Shown: in pieces, positions 35,185 to 48,873 of the stretch
Position numbering within the stretch: position 1 is the first letter of the stretch
Layout of the letters: the number at the start of each line of letters is the position of its first letter
Assembly (NCBI GenBank): GCA_020809705.1
Contig: CP085833.1
Coordinates: 744,001-808,000 of the forward strand
Length of the DNA: 64,000 nucleotides
Source: Calonectria ilicicola
Lineage: Eukaryota > Ascomycota > Sordariomycetes > Hypocreales > Nectriaceae
Reading direction: 5' to 3'
The notes under the pieces: generated by a model
Told to the model about the DNA's origin: nothing
The model's input: the letters and a program-made list of their open reading frames with translations, nothing else
The model's database searches: none
Translations under genes and position numbers: made by a program

Positions 35185-35630
35185 TCATTCGCCCTGGTTG
35201 GGTCGGCTTTGGGTTTCATCGTTTCCGTCTTGGGATGTGTTAAAAGAACACATGGGAGCATCACTGACACGAGCTGACGTAGAGTCCCCAGAATCCGGAT
35301 TGTGCTCACCCGGAAACGCTGACAACTGAAAGTTTGATTCCGGGATGGAAGAAATAAGGTGAGTCACGGGATGTGAGAGAGAAAAAAGGACACGGCACGC
35401 GACGCCACCAAAGCAAGAAATGGATGGATGGATGATTGGATGGACCAAAGGAAGAGAGAGAGAGAGAAAGAGAAAGGATACATGGATAGCAAAAGAGCAA
35501 TAACAAGAAAAGAAGCCATCTACTCACTCAATATGCCATTGTCTTCGTCAAGCTTCTCCGTCTCCCGGATTTTCGCACACCCCTGGCACCCGGCCGTCGA
35601 CTGGTCGTCCGAGTCCGTGTCAACCATCAT
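35185..35630 (-). CDS. Possible small acidic protein (two exons)
   Basis: Low-confidence model: exons 35528-35630 and 35185-35318 joined across a GTGAGT donor and a GTCAG acceptor give 78 residues. The N-terminus (MMVDTDSDDQSTAGCQGC) and the rest are acidic and Ser/Asp-rich, with no known motif. In favour: a TATA-like TATATA about 100 bases upstream of the ATG on the minus strand (near 35730), a pyrimidine-rich tract in the 209-nt intron, and frame continuity. Against: a nearer AG (after TTTCAG) gives an early stop, and nothing is recognised. It could also be an untranslated leader exon of the DUG2-like gene. Confidence 0.27.
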
Positions 35631-38600
35631 CTTGGGTGTGGGTGCGGGTGCGGGTGAGGGCAATCAGCAGCGATAGAGAGAGGTGGAGGAAATGTTCCGT
35701 TTCACGTAAGCGGGTGCACAGTCTTGGGTATATAACCACGAGCCAAACGAGAAAAAAGCAACGACAAAATGACAGCAAGCAAAAGTAAATGCGGGAAAAG
35801 ATGGACGCCACGAGACGAGGGAAGAGACAACACGGCTGCTAATATGTGACTGCGAGCTCCCGACTGCCACGCGCGCAGTGACCCGAGTGCCGGCCTGATA
35901 AGATGTAAGTGCGGGAGCAAGAGGGAAACGGCCTAACGACTTTTAGGAAATAGTAGAGAAGAGAGGAGAAAGGAAAAGGAAGCAATCCCGAGGGGGGGGA
36001 TCCGCATAATATTTAACGGGCATCAATGTCTTACAGTCGTCCTCAACCTGGATATATCCCTCCCCCCCAAGTGCATCTCGTCCGCCTGTCGCGTGCTAGG
36101 CTTCTGTCTAGAATTATTACCGCCGCCTCACCGAGTGTTGTCTCCTTAGCGCCCCCCCTGCGCAATTGGCTGCCCCCGGCTTCTCCCTTTCACCGCATGA
36201 CCGGGATCCAGGGGCCAGCAGCCGTTGGGGGGAATGTTGCGCCCCCGTGCTCTACGTCAGGGTCGCTGGCGGACCGGCGGAGTCGGCGGAGAATTTTACG
36301 GCTTGTTTCATTGCTTTTGGAGTGCGTAGTACGACATTGATATCACGACATTTTTTGTTTCAATAGAGTCATTGCCCAAAAAAGCCGCTAGGAAGGCACA
36401 CGAGCACACACACGCACACACATTTCGCACCTGGAGGAATCAATTTCCCCCTTTTTTAAATACCATTTCTATTTCGGCGCATATATGTCCGCTTCTACAT
36501 ATTTGGTGGTGGCTAAGTAGTGGCAACACCCCCCTTGAATCTAACACCCTAGTCTCCTTGCTTTTAAACGAAGCCATAATAATTCGCATCCAAGTTACAT
36601 CCCCCCTCTCAAAAAAAAAATCCTTTGCTCGGTTTCGCAAGGTCCTCGTTTCGTCCACAGCATCCGAATGCCCTTGAGAGGAGGAATGATGCCACCGACA
36701 CACCCTGTGGTGGCACCACCACCAATGTTGTCAATATGAAGTAGCCGAGCTGGCGATCAACCATTGATGCAGCCTTTAAAAGCCCCGAATAATCCTTTGC
36801 TGTATAACACCTCCCCATAAATCATTAGAAGTGGATGATCTGGTTGCCTTGGTATTTTTTCTCGGTTCGCGCTTCTCAGGCTTGTTGGATCTACTTCGGC
36901 ATCGTTTACTTCGGGGGCCACGAATTCGATAGAAGATAACCGTTCGCGCCCATGTAATTGCAGGTAATAGGTATTCCCTCATCTTCGGGGTCATGTCTCG
37001 TTGGAGAATACAACTTCATCCTTGCCATTGACATTTTCTACCAAGGACATCAGGATCATCGGTAAACCCATGAGATGAAGTGGATTCAACCTGAGAGGTG
37101 CTATCCGAGAGATATTTGTCCTCACTATGGTTATTGCGTCGAACGGAAAAGGTTTTCGCAGCCAAGATTGCATTTGCTCTGGGCGGATGTCAACAGCCAC
37201 CATATCGCTTCGAGCAGCATTTCTTGGATCCAGTTTGTTTCTGCGTACCATTTCGACTCGGTGGTTCCAACAACGGGGCTCCCGAAAGACCGATTGTTTT
37301 CTTCGGCGCGCCTCGTAACAAACTTGGAGAAATAGACAAGTGATGCATCGTAAGGTTCTAGCGATGTAGTGTGCAAAAGCTAGGCAAAGTTCGTAGTGTA
37401 ATATTTTTAAGCTGATGTCGAAATGGTTTCTAACCCGTGTGCAAGACGGATATGAGCTGTCAAAGACTTGTTAGGGTAGGCTGAGGCAAGAGAGATGAGT
37501 TCTTGACCCTGATATGACTGTTTTCGGATAATTTTGGCGCCAAGGGACCGTGTTGAGGTGAAATGGGCCTAGAAAGGGCAACTCTAGAACATAGCTTCAA
37601 AATGAGCTGGGCTTGGAATAACAGCCCTGAACTCAAAATCTAATGGGGTAGGCAATAGTTTCCCTCATACGTTGATATAGGGGTGGAAATAGGGTGATCG
37701 TTGGCACCCCAAGACTTATCAGGAACGTCGGATCTGGCGAGTGCACCGTTGGCCCTAAGTATTTGCGCCTGATGGATACCAGCAGCTAGAAACGTAACGA
37801 TTTCGAACATGGTAATCCCAAACACTAGTGTTTGAACTGATACTAGAGTTGGATATCGGGCAGATCACCTGGCCCGTTTGTGTTGTTTGAGAATAGAGAG
37901 GAACCGGTTACTGGAATCCTTTTTCTGGTGGTCTAGGTAGCTTGCAGAATCCGTTGACATGGCATTGGTATCACAAATAGCGTGCAGTCCATATCGGGAG
38001 GGGACTGGAGTGAGTCGAGTCGAGTCACACCCCTGGGACATATTGTTGCTGGATCAAACGGGCCATGCCTGTTGAATAATATCATGTATCATGAATAGTA
38101 AGAATGATGACGGGGTGAGGAAGCCTGGATTGATATGGCGAACACAAAACGCCTGAGGGTAAGGGATTTTATGTATAACCCACAACTCCGGTGTATAGTG
38201 CTGAGGACCCATGCTGAAGGGTGCAACGCTGACCTGAAAAAATAAATAAATGATGTAATTTAACGATACAAAAGAACTGTAGCTCCAACGTTGTATTCAT
38301 TTGCAGCTGCTGTGCTGAATGATGGCGAAGGAAATATGGTTTGGATATGCTTGCACACAACCAAGGCAAATTTCTCGAGGCTTGGGACGGTTGTTCCTGA
38401 AACTAATCGATTTGTTTCGGACAGACAGTTGTCTTCATCATATGTGTTTTGGCAAACATTCTTTTTGGAACCACCGCAAGTTTTGTCGGATACGACATCC
38501 CCTGAAGTTCAGGTTGTCAGATAACAGTAATGAATAGCTGCTGTCCGTATTCTTCATCGGACAGAAATGACGACTAATAAATATGTCGTAATATTCTTTA

Positions 38601-41600
38601 GCGCCGTGGTGTACATCTGTCGGATCATGGTCGTACTGTAACTGTCGATAGTCGAGGCTGAGATCGAAGCCCCCGAAAAGTTTGGGGTGGGAGAAGGCGC
38701 GATTCTGCTCCGCTGGTGACCTCTGAAGCCCCAATAATTGCGGTTGTGTCCACTCTCTATTTGAGGAACCCTTGGGAGGTTTCTAGCGGCGGAATCCACG
38801 CCATTTCTGATTGAAATCCAACTCAGACTAATTTCTGTGGTAATAATTGAGATATGCCCTTGAAATGAAGTATCAGAAGTATTGAGATAAGTTCTGTCCG
38901 TATTGGGGGAAAACCGAAGTCAACTGTCACCCTATTAAAAATATAGCAGCACCTCTTTCAACTGGCTTTCTGCAAATTGTGCGGCGCTGATGTCCTTGTG
39001 GCATAAAAAGACAATTTAAACTTAAAAAGGAGCTGTCTCCTTTTTCATCAGCTTGGAACTGACTCTTTACACCGAACTTCGCTTATGAATAATATCGCAT
39101 AATATTTGGCCGAAGTGAAGAGCTCTGGTGCAGCTTGATGTTTCTATCTTAGGTGCGGGGACGGCGGCATGGGTTTGTATAATCCGTTTAGTATAGATCT
39201 GGGCCCCTTCACGGTTTTCAGCTCTGTATTTTTGGCAGTGTTTTCTTCTTTTCTGGCTAGACTGAGCTAAAGTTCATTTGCACCAAAATGTAGTGCTACA
39301 ACTTCAGTCGCGCCAAATATCTATGGTACTGAAGTTTATGGCCGAGCACCATTGCACAGAGGTGAGCTGGAGGTTTGTCGTTTGGCTTCACTTTTAGGAT
39401 TGTTGATATTGTTTTTCAAAGGCCACCATGAGGCAGTCCTAGGCATGAGGCGGAAAGAGAGGCATTCGAAGAAAGTCTGCTCAGTCCCAGGCTGGCCATA
39501 GATAGGCACAGACGTTTCCAGTTGCAACAATTCGGCTTGCATCTTGCCTTCATTGTTAGCTTTGATTAAACACAGGTCAGGGAAGCGTAATACTTACTCG
39601 GCATTTAAGCCGGTTTGTTAATTATTGTAATTGTATGGTTTTAGTTGTTGAGTTGTGCATCAACATATTTCGTTGCCGAGTATACCACATTGATAGAGCC
39701 GTCCATACACAAGCTCATTGGTTGAGATCAAATCAACAAGATTCATCAATTGTAATATATGTGTAATCCTTATCATTGCTCTCTCATTAGTTTTCGAACA
39801 ATGCAGACTGAGCTCCCGAGGAAAGATTTGACGCAGGAAGGCGAGATTCTGCTCCGTAACCTCAATCGCTATCATGGAATTCCCCTGGTTAGAACCCTTG
39901 ATTACCCTTGGGGAGGTAGCGGATGGTAGAGCCCTTGTGATGTACTTGATGGTGCCAAAAGTACACACTCGAGAGGGATGCCAGATTTAGGATACAGGGA
40001 AATACTGCCATAGACTGGATCTTGACAGATAATCTTAGAAGGCTTGATTTTACCCTAGCCGTCCCAAATCGGGATGGAGACGACTTCATCGCTAAGAACA
40101 CATAGCCGCCATGGACTAGATTTTCGACGGCTGTAGGTCATCGTCACGGCAGAATGTCCCGGAAATATCTGCACACAGCATTCGGGACTCATCCTTTGAC
40201 CGTGTGAAGAATGCAGTTGGTCATCGTTCCCTGCTTCTTCCCATCATCACTCGTTTCGGAATCTCAACAAGACAGATCCCGGTACAGTCGGAGCATCGTA
40301 AGCGGGGAAATGCGCAAATGCGCAAAAGTAGTGAGCGAGTTGAGGCTAGCCTGGCTTAGCTTGCGACCCCGAAGGGTAACTAAAATGGCCATACTTGTTC
40401 AAGTATGGATAATAGTTGATCCAATCTGGTTATTGAAGTTGATTGCGAAGTTGCTGCTGTGGGGGTGGTGTTGGAAGGAGTAGGTAGAACGTCAACTGCC
40501 ATTTCTTCTGCTTCTACCTTGTCGTGGGTTTAAATCTAGTCGATATTCTTGTTATTGACATCCTCGATATGTTTAAACGGAACATTCTGGAGTGGTTGTC
40601 CAACACCCCATTACCCGCCTTATCGCATTCTTGACGTTGGACAGTAGCACTTATTTCGCTTGGAAAATATGATGGTTATTGTTTGAGAGTATTCTGTTGG
40701 CAGAGAATGTCCGGAGATAAGTTTGGGGCCCAATTGAAAGGTGGTAGATCGGCATTTCACTGATCCCTGTTCTCTTTTTCCATTAAAGAAGCTTCATAAC
40801 GTGGGCTGACATTTAATGATGCTTCGGATTTCAGGATGTTAGTAGCCTGCAGAACTTCGAGTTTTCAATGTTGGTCTCTGTCCAGATGCGACTTGGAATG
40901 ATTGGCCGGCCGCAAGCTTAATGTTTTGTCGTTGGGTAGACTGATGGTGATCAAATTATAGTAGATGGCTTGGTCTACCTGGCCTGCTGCTTCCTTTACT
41001 GGTTTTAATATCAAGAGAAAAATTTAATAGAAATTATTAGAAGCGGCGGCAAATCGCGTATGATTTGGAACTCTTTAATGGTGATCTTTGGTATAGGTTG
41101 TTCAATGGTCAATCCGAACCTAGCTCTGCCATACGCGGGACGCGACCGTCCCGGAGGTACTTGAGATTGCGGACCTTACGGCAGTTGGGTGTGGTTAGCC
41201 CGATGTTGTTGGGGTCTGTAGAGACTGGTAGATAGCCCTGTTAATCATGGTGCCAGAGCTCTGCTCGACCATTCCGCCGGGGATCATCTTGGGCAGGCTG
41301 GCATCGCTGTGGTCATAAGCCTTTCAAAGAGGTTGCTGATGATGGTGCCAAGTCTGGACTTTAGCGATGGGGTTGGTTCCAGCTCGATGGCTCGGATAGT
41401 GAGGCTTCGATGCTGTCACCCATTAAGGTGATGGTTCCGTCGTTAGAACTATCGGGGTGAGCATTCCACCCTTGACGGAGGTTATTGAGGGAATGGCTTC
41501 GCATTATCAATGCCGAACTGGGGCAGACTTGTCCTGAGGAGTGTAGATAAGGCTTCTTCGAACCTTTTCTTTTATTGTAGACAATTCGATGCCTGTTTCT

Positions 41601-44600
41601 GCGATTTGGTTTGAGGCTGATTGGTAGTTGCTACCCAGAAAGATGGTCAGCCCTCTGCTGGAGCTGGGTCACAGGGCAGATGACGTGGACTCTGTCAGTT
41701 TTTGTTTCGCGGCAATACTGGACACGGAATGGGCCACGTAAATTATCATGTTTCCAAGATGCCATTGGAGTTTCAGGAGATCTTATGCTAAGTTTCGTTA
41801 TAATAGACCCAGTTGACGGCGGAGCTTGATGGACCGGTTCTTCTTGTCAACTGTCTATCATTCTGACGTACGATCCTGAAGTTTGCTTTGGAGGTGGGAA
41901 TCGTGTTTCCCTCGCATTAGTGAGGGAGATGCAAGTATTGATGTTGCTTAAATCTGGGCTCATTATTTCGAGAGTGTTAGCAATGTCTGAATATCGGTCG
42001 TTGGAATTGTGCAGATTGGGACGACGATGGCTCTTTTTTAGGGATGCCCTCTCTATGCCTGTCGGATCGTGTATTGGAGGATGAGCACCTGCTCCTCTCT
42101 TCGTCAAGCCCGCGAAATAGAAAGGCCATGGGGCTATGAAAGATCAAGATGTATAAACCCCAACTTGGCTAAATGATGAGCCCCCCATGAAGTAAATTTA
42201 TGTTGGGAGTAAGACCATATTCCATAAATTGAAAGAGTGTCCTACTCCTGGCAAAGAATGAGACGACTGCAGAAAATGGGGGGGGGGCGAGTTGGTTATT
42301 ATCAACAACTGATCTTCTTGAAATGGAAATAAGGCCAAAAATGATCTACCAAGCTGGAATCGTCGTTCTTCCAAATGAAGATCATAAAAGAGCGATAAGA
42401 AGAAACCTGAAATGGTGAAATTGTTTTGCTGAAACCATAAAGCTATCTTGTTTTCTTTCTTGTTAAAGCAATATTGGCCAGGACACTTCCCGCTAAACAA
42501 CTGCCACTTGTTCATCTTGTTCAATACGGTTGTCGTTGGTGCGATATTTTGTTGAACGTCTCGAAAAGCCCGGCCCTACTTTTCATCCTCGATGCGAGTC
42601 TTGGGAGAAAGTGGACAGGTGCTCTTGAAGATTTGTAATGTGGCATTACTGACTTGTATGCTGTCAAATTCAACATGACGGAGAATTTGACCGTTGAATT
42701 TAGATATTTAATTGTCGTTGTGGAGTTAGACAAGGATCTGATCGCTGAGTTTTGGCAAAAGCCAATACGATCGTCTTCAACAGGAATTGGTTCCAGTTTT
42801 CCATCCAAGTGAATTAACGATTTGTGGCCCAACCTAGGAGTTGATTTTGTGATTGAATATGTATTGTTGATAAACTTTCTTTGGCAGGAGACGGCCTTTC
42901 CTAGTGGAGGAAATGACTAATATGGACTTCCGCCGAATACCTCTGTTCATGTTCACCATGATGTGAACAGGGGGGTCAGCAGTTGCCTGAATCAGCCATA
43001 TTTACATGTCGGAAAGAGAGGTTTTTTTTTTCTTCAAAATTGAAAGTTGAATAGTGAATCACTTTTTGTTCTGGGAAGAATGTAGTACCGTTCTTAGAAC
43101 TTTTTCTGGCTTCTGCCACTGTGTGTTGCATGATAACTTTCGTGACTCCGTTTCGATGCATCTTTGCCAAGCCAGTGCAAGTCGAAACTACAGACAAGTA
43201 TACCTGACATAGTATAGTCGAGCCATGTCCAGATCGAGGACTTTGGCATTTGGACATGGCTTGCGAGCTTGCGAATAGAATCCACAAGCCGCGCCTGGGC
43301 ATTGAGGGTTGAAGTGGTTTAGGACGAGATAATATGTTCACGTTGGAAAACAGAGGATCCAGTGCTGCCATATAAGTTTCGGTTCGGCAGACTCCCTGTA
43401 CCGGCAAGTGCATTGAGGCATTGAGATGCCCTAGATGGATTTCTTTTGTGCCCGCCCCCTTGGATTGAAAAAGCTTGAAGGGTACTCGAAATCTGTCCTT
43501 TGGTGTGCAGACAATGATCAACACGGGGTAAGCGTGGAGATAGCGTCCCTGGGCAGTCTTTGTGGGAGCGAGTGACTGATGGCCGGACAGGCGATCATAA
43601 AAACATTGAAAAAAAGCTTCTAAGTGACTATTAGTTTATTTCTGGACATATCCGTGAAGGAGATCATGAGTTTACCGTTCGAGTAGAGTCCTTCGATGAT
43701 CACTCATGATACTCACTGCTTTGGTCACAGCATGCAGTGATTACTTCCTCTTCTACTATTCTGGATGAAGTGACCTTGCAAAAATGTGTTGAATGACTTT
43801 GAATACAAGTAGTTCTTGGTTTTCTAGAGAAAATGGTGAACCACTCAAGTTCTCTGTTTGCGTTGCTTTTGTCGACGGTGTTTAGAGGTACTTTTTGGTT
43901 GTGATATGTGTATTTATCACAAGGGGGAAACCGACAATGTGCTTTCCGCTCTGCTGTTACTGTTTCTCTGGAAAAGTTTGGTGCATCCCTTGTGCAAACT
44001 CAGATCATGCCCCGAAATGTGGCCCCCTCTAGCTGTAGAGTGAATAGGCTCGAGTTGGAAATGAAAGCAACAAGGAGAAGCGGAATATTTGACAAGACGG
44101 TGCCGTCGTTGAGGGTGATGTTTGGGGCAAGCCACTGTTCGGCTTTGACTCGTCATTGAGGGATGACGCCCGGTGGTGCAATTGTCATCTGGGTGTGGCA
44201 TCTAGAACACCATCAATTCCTGACATCTGCGCTGCCTGTAATTTTGACTACGCATTTATCTGCTCAGGGGAACTGAACCGAGGATTCAATATATTCCCTC
44301 TACCCCAAGTTTGTAGTGCTGCAGAAATATTCATTGCTAAAGAGAGCGCGAGTGGTCCTGTCAGCACCTCTCTTTGGGCCGTTCATGAAGCCGGTGCTAG
44401 TTTTACCGATGTTTCGTAAAACCTCCCTCTGCCGAATAATTCCATTGTAGTAACAGGATGGAGGTTCAAAATTAAATCTGACTCTTCAAATCCTGTTTTA
44501 AGAAAAGCCATATTGCCTTTCGTATCGATATATATGCTGAAAAGAATGCTATTGTTTTCGTGAGAAAATTCGTGGCTGATTAAACATCGACACCATGCCC

Positions 44601-45723
44601 GAAATCTCACTATATTGATCGGTTTCCTGTCTCTGGTCAAGGATAAAGCTTCCGGTATCCAGACAACAAGTCTATTTACTTGTATTTTAATCAGGATCCA
44701 TGATTCCGGTATAGGCGTGGGGCATGTGCTGATTGCTTGACGGCCCACAGGGCTCGGAATTTTGCCAGTAGTTGATGGGGGCATATTTGAAGACTACCAC
44801 TGAGGCAGTAACTCAAAACTCAAACCAAGTCTTGATACATACAAATGGCCTATGCCAATTTTTTTCGCGTTGATCAATGTTTTCGTGGTGTACTGGGGGA
44901 GCTTCTTCTTCTCCCCTCTCGCAGCCATTTCTGGACCGCAACGCTGAGAGTCTGTAAGCAAAAGAGGCATTTGTGTCCTTCATTGTTTCGCTACACCATC
45001 TACCTCGGCATCACCCCATCTAGGAGCGTGAGTGAACTGTGGGCTAGACACTGTGGGAGAAGGGGCAGCATTCTCGATAGGATTGAGCTGGTCCGGAGTC
45101 TGGAAACTGTGATTAGCATGAGTGTAACTTGACTTGAGATAGTGCCCTACTTATTCAGGGTTATCGATTTGTTTTTTCTTCATTCTCCTGGTCATTATTA
45201 CCCTAAGATATAGTAAGTTAGCGCAGATATAAGTGGGTGTAAGTGGGTGTAAGTGCAATGATGAAGCCTTACCCATCCGCCACTTATGATTTGGGCTTTG
45301 TTGTTTGCTTAGGCAATGTTCCCCTGCACGATTTGTTAGTAAAAGGTTAAATAGTTTATTTAAAGAGATATAGCGAAATCCTGTCGGCGAGGTGATGGAA
45401 GATGCCGCGCACAAGAAAAGGTTGAAATAACCTTCCTTTATCCCCTACGGGATGGCAGAATGCTTTAACGAAGGGAGGTCCGTCTAAGGGAGGGGTAGTG
45501 CCAACCCTAAGTCTGCCCTTGCTGCTTCATCTCCTAGGAGATAAGAATCTGCTATTCCGAGAAGGAATAGGGGCCTTATGGGGGGGGATTGGGGGCAAAG
45601 CCAGAATCTCATCTACTAGAATATAGGAAAATTCTATTTGACGCAATACTACCGCTTCCTAGCAAAAGGGCGGCATAATGGCTTGGCAAGGGGAAGGGTA
45701 AGGAGAGTGTATGGTAAACTTAC
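35631..45723. other. Gene-poor stretch, first part
   Basis: About 10 kb without a supportable gene. Open frames are short, with no known domain. Several minus-strand segments read like protein for 50-100 codons before a stop or frame change (for example around 38440-38780, 39660-39970, 42520-42830, 42980-43520). Two of these (38690-38790 and 39840-39930) resemble each other in DNA and in reading. No transposase, reverse transcriptase or terminal repeats were recognised. Best seen as decayed genes rather than active sequence. Confidence 0.45.
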
Positions 45724-46886
45724 CTCTGCTAGGTTATTGATATCCTTGTTCATCTCATTGTATAACCCGAGTCTTCGATTTGTCGCCTGGATTCGTCATC
45801 GAGCCATAGCAGATCAGAGTTGCTCTGCCCTGAGGTTCTCAAGCATCGCACAGTAATGTTGATCGATCCCGGTTACCCACGTGCTCTTGCCAGGTGCATC
45901 CTCGATAGTTGTGATGATGTTATGAATCAAGCGAGATATCTCTTCGCTAGATTCCGCCTCCTCCTCGGTCTGTTATCCCTTAGCTTGGTCCTCGGATGGT
46001 CCGATCTTGGTGCCTTGCATAATAGCGTCGCAAACCTCAGCAGCCCAGGTCGACTTCCCTGCTCCAGGGCAACCTGTAAGAGTGATAAAGCCGGCCTTAG
46101 TAGACTAAAGTAATTCCATAGTGGCTTTTGTATTTGGGTCGTTGTCGTATTTTCCTTAGCTGATTCTGTTAGTAAGTGATGGGAATGGTCGATGGAGGTT
46201 TCCATTGTCTGGGAGGTTAGGTCGAATAGAATTAACCACATAATTCTACCATTTATCAATCCTTCCGTCCTCTTTAACAGAATTAAGAGTGGCAACAACA
46301 TCGCATCCCGTGATAGTAGTTGTACCAGGCTTCTCATACCAGATCCAGAGCTGAAAGGTGCGGCCAGGCTCCATGCCACGTCCCTTGTCATCAAAAAGTA
46401 TCCGGAATCTAGCCTGCAGATCGCCGCTAAGCTCAGTATAGGGAATCTCATAATACACTGGCGGTCGTCTGAAACCGCGGAGCCACTTTTACTGTTTAGG
46501 TGTTTGCACTGAGAAAAGGGCAACGTTGGCGTAAATGCCACGAGGCAGTGGAATGTGGACGGCACGGAAGGCATCGCCTAGATCTCCCCTGGCACCAAGG
46601 AGCACGACTGTGCTTTATTGTCCGACCCAATCGAGGATCTGTCTGCTCCAGGCAATGTCGTCCTCACCTTCTCTCTGCCTAAGCTCATCTGTTAGAATGG
46701 CTACAAAGCCCCATCGCTGAATGCTCTCTGGTTCGTCGGATAGGCAGGCAGCAGAATCAGGGTATACCTCTTTGATATACGGGAATACAAAACGCTCCGC
46801 TTGTCTATGAAAGATCTCCCCCGAGATATAGGTAGCCTTTCCCTCCAAACGATCAAGCTTTTCAAACTGTGTGTACCAACAAATGA
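45724..46886 (-). pseudogene. Stop-riddled gene relic with P-loop motif
   Basis: One minus-strand frame runs 387 codons with no frameshift but eight stops, at 46615, 46489, 46246, 46156, 46105, 45973, 45814 and 45796 (lower coordinate of each). Between stops it reads as ordinary protein and includes a clear Walker A loop, TGCPGAGKST (near 46050), and a Trp/Tyr-rich part before it (FQLWIWYEKPGTTTITG). It is bounded by a plausible acceptor (CTAATTTGCAG, ending 46887) and donor (GAG then GTAAGT at 45723), so it looks like one internal exon of a former gene. The family is not recognised. Many stops without indels fit decay by point mutation, as from repeat-induced point mutation, but any stop can arise by C-to-T change, so that alone proves nothing. 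Confidence 0.55.
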
Positions 46887-47587
46887 CTGCAAATTAGATC
46901 TTGATGAGACAGAGCCACGTTCTGGGTTCCTTCCATTACGTATGAGCAATTCGGAGCCCATCAGTCACAATTAGAGGAGCTCTATTGTTGATAGAGGCAT
47001 TTAGAAAATGTCTTGGAGGGAGGGAAATGGAAATGCGGGGTTTGAACGAGACTTTTAATGGCTGGGAGTAGTGGACCTTATCACAGCTTTGAACCATGAT
47101 GGGTCAGTAGGCTCCAACAGCAGATCCGTGTGCCGCCCACTCACCAGTGTTGTGTTGGCTGGAATTGTCTTCACTGAGACCTGTAGGTGGTGCCTATCTG
47201 GCGAGTGTCCACATTTCGGGGAGCTTTTCTGCCTTGTTATACAGCCCATGAAAACAAATCCATCCTATTCAAGAAGAACGGACAGGCTTCAGTAGTGCCT
47301 TGCACCTCATCTAGTAGGATGGATGAATACAATATCAAGAAAATGGATATCAGCTGCAATCCGAGGTCTGGTCATGCTGAACTGAGCTTTGCTCCTTTAT
47401 CCGTGCTGACAATGTATCCCGTGATCGCTCTCGGGAACACTGGTAAACTCAATAGAAAGACGGAGGAGTGGGAAGATCTGCTTGGAACATGACCCGACTA
47501 TTGTGGATATTCTGGGACCCGGACCGTAAGTCTAGTTGATAGGTCGAAGTTGAAATTTGTATAGCGCACCCATTGTGTTAAAAATCA
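46887..47587. other. Spacer between two relics
   Basis: No supported gene. This may include intron or upstream exons of the relic at 45.7-46.9 kb, but no frame could be joined with confidence. Confidence 0.4.
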
Positions 47588-48873
47588 CTACAGTCCTGGA
47601 AAGATATAACGCCGACGTAAGGTGTCATGCAATGCCAAGAAGTAGAAGTCTCGCAGAATAATTGAAGAATGTCCACCGACCAGATCTCTCGACTTCTCTG
47701 ATTGCCCAAGAAGAAAAGGCAGGGCCGAAAAGTGTAGTAGAGAACGGTTATGGTCCATGTAACCATTGGCTTTGATTCTTTTGATCCATTCGCGACACCA
47801 GTGCAAGATGCCTTGGGAATTGTCCCTTAGGAGTTGGATAATATCTGAATAGTAAGCGTGAGAGGGTGGGAGCTGCGCTTCCAATGTGATCCAATGACCT
47901 CGACCATATCTGTAAGCACTTTTCTTTGAGATAAAATTCATGTCGTGTTGTTTTGCGGGATTTTTATTGTGTTGGTGAGATATCGTAGAATAATAGGGCC
48001 CATAATAGCCCTCGTCTTCATCCACATGAACAACTATTCAATTCTGCAGGACTTTCCTGGCAGCTCATGACGATGTCGATAAATATTGCGTTTGAATCAA
48101 TTCTTCCAATCGTTGCGAGGTCACTGAAATACGATCAAGGTCGTAACTAACCATGTTGGAGTGATATGAGTTCGTTTTTCTTCTTCATCAAAGCTAATAC
48201 CTCCAAAGATGGGAAGTGAGATGAGGCTGAGGTCGTTGATTGGAGCTGAGATGACCGCCTGAAACAGTGTGAATCGACTTCAGTGCTGCGTCATTTGTGG
48301 AGAGATATCGTTTGGGGAACATTTGTGTGCCATCTTTGGGAAATAATGTAGGCCATGTCCGCCGATGATGCCTCTCACAGGGGATATCCAACCAAAACAC
48401 ATCAAAGACCCAAGAATGTGTCCATAATATCGGGCAGAGGGGGCGTGAGATTTGTGGGGGTATTTCCCACTTGCTTTGGGTGCAATTACATGTAATTGGA
48501 AGATATTTAGTTCGTTATTTCGAACAGGTAAGACGAGCGACCTTCTTACTGCCAGAATATGGCAAGGCGGTCGGTCAGGAAAGCTTCTTTTGACTTCTAT
48601 TGGCTTCATATGAGACAAATATCATATGGATTGTTTTAACGCATGTCGAGCGTCAGAATTAGATCCTAAGATGTTGGTCGGAGAAAAGATCACCGGCATC
48701 ATGGCTAGCAGTGATACAATTTGATCTGCTTCTTGTCTGCGTGAAAAGATGAACAAATAGCATAATAGCTTCATTTCTCCAAACTTCCCAGTAGTCGTAG
48801 TGGGATAGAGCCATCGTCTGCTAAATCTGGGCCAGCAATTTGGTATATTGAAGGAGAACTGTAGTGAAACCAT
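47588..48873 (-). pseudogene. Probable decayed gene, unknown family
   Basis: From 48873 to about 48152 one minus-strand frame stays protein-like with two TGA stops (48622 and 48280) and ends at a GTTAGT donor-like site in the Trp codon after THITPT. A second frame (48025-47588, about 145 codons, no ATG) starts HVDEDEGYYGPYYSTI and reads on to a stop. The two cannot be joined in frame with the obvious acceptor, so a frameshift or lost splice site is likely. No family is recognised. Confidence 0.27.

Noticed and set aside
45927..46574. 215-codon minus-strand open frame
   Set aside because: It is an alternative frame over the P-loop relic; the relic's own frame carries the Walker A motif and splice borders.
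45724..46886. Using the fact that all stops could come from C-to-T changes as proof of RIP
   Set aside because: All three stop codons can come from CAA, CAG or CGA by one C-to-T change, so the observation is automatic and not evidence.
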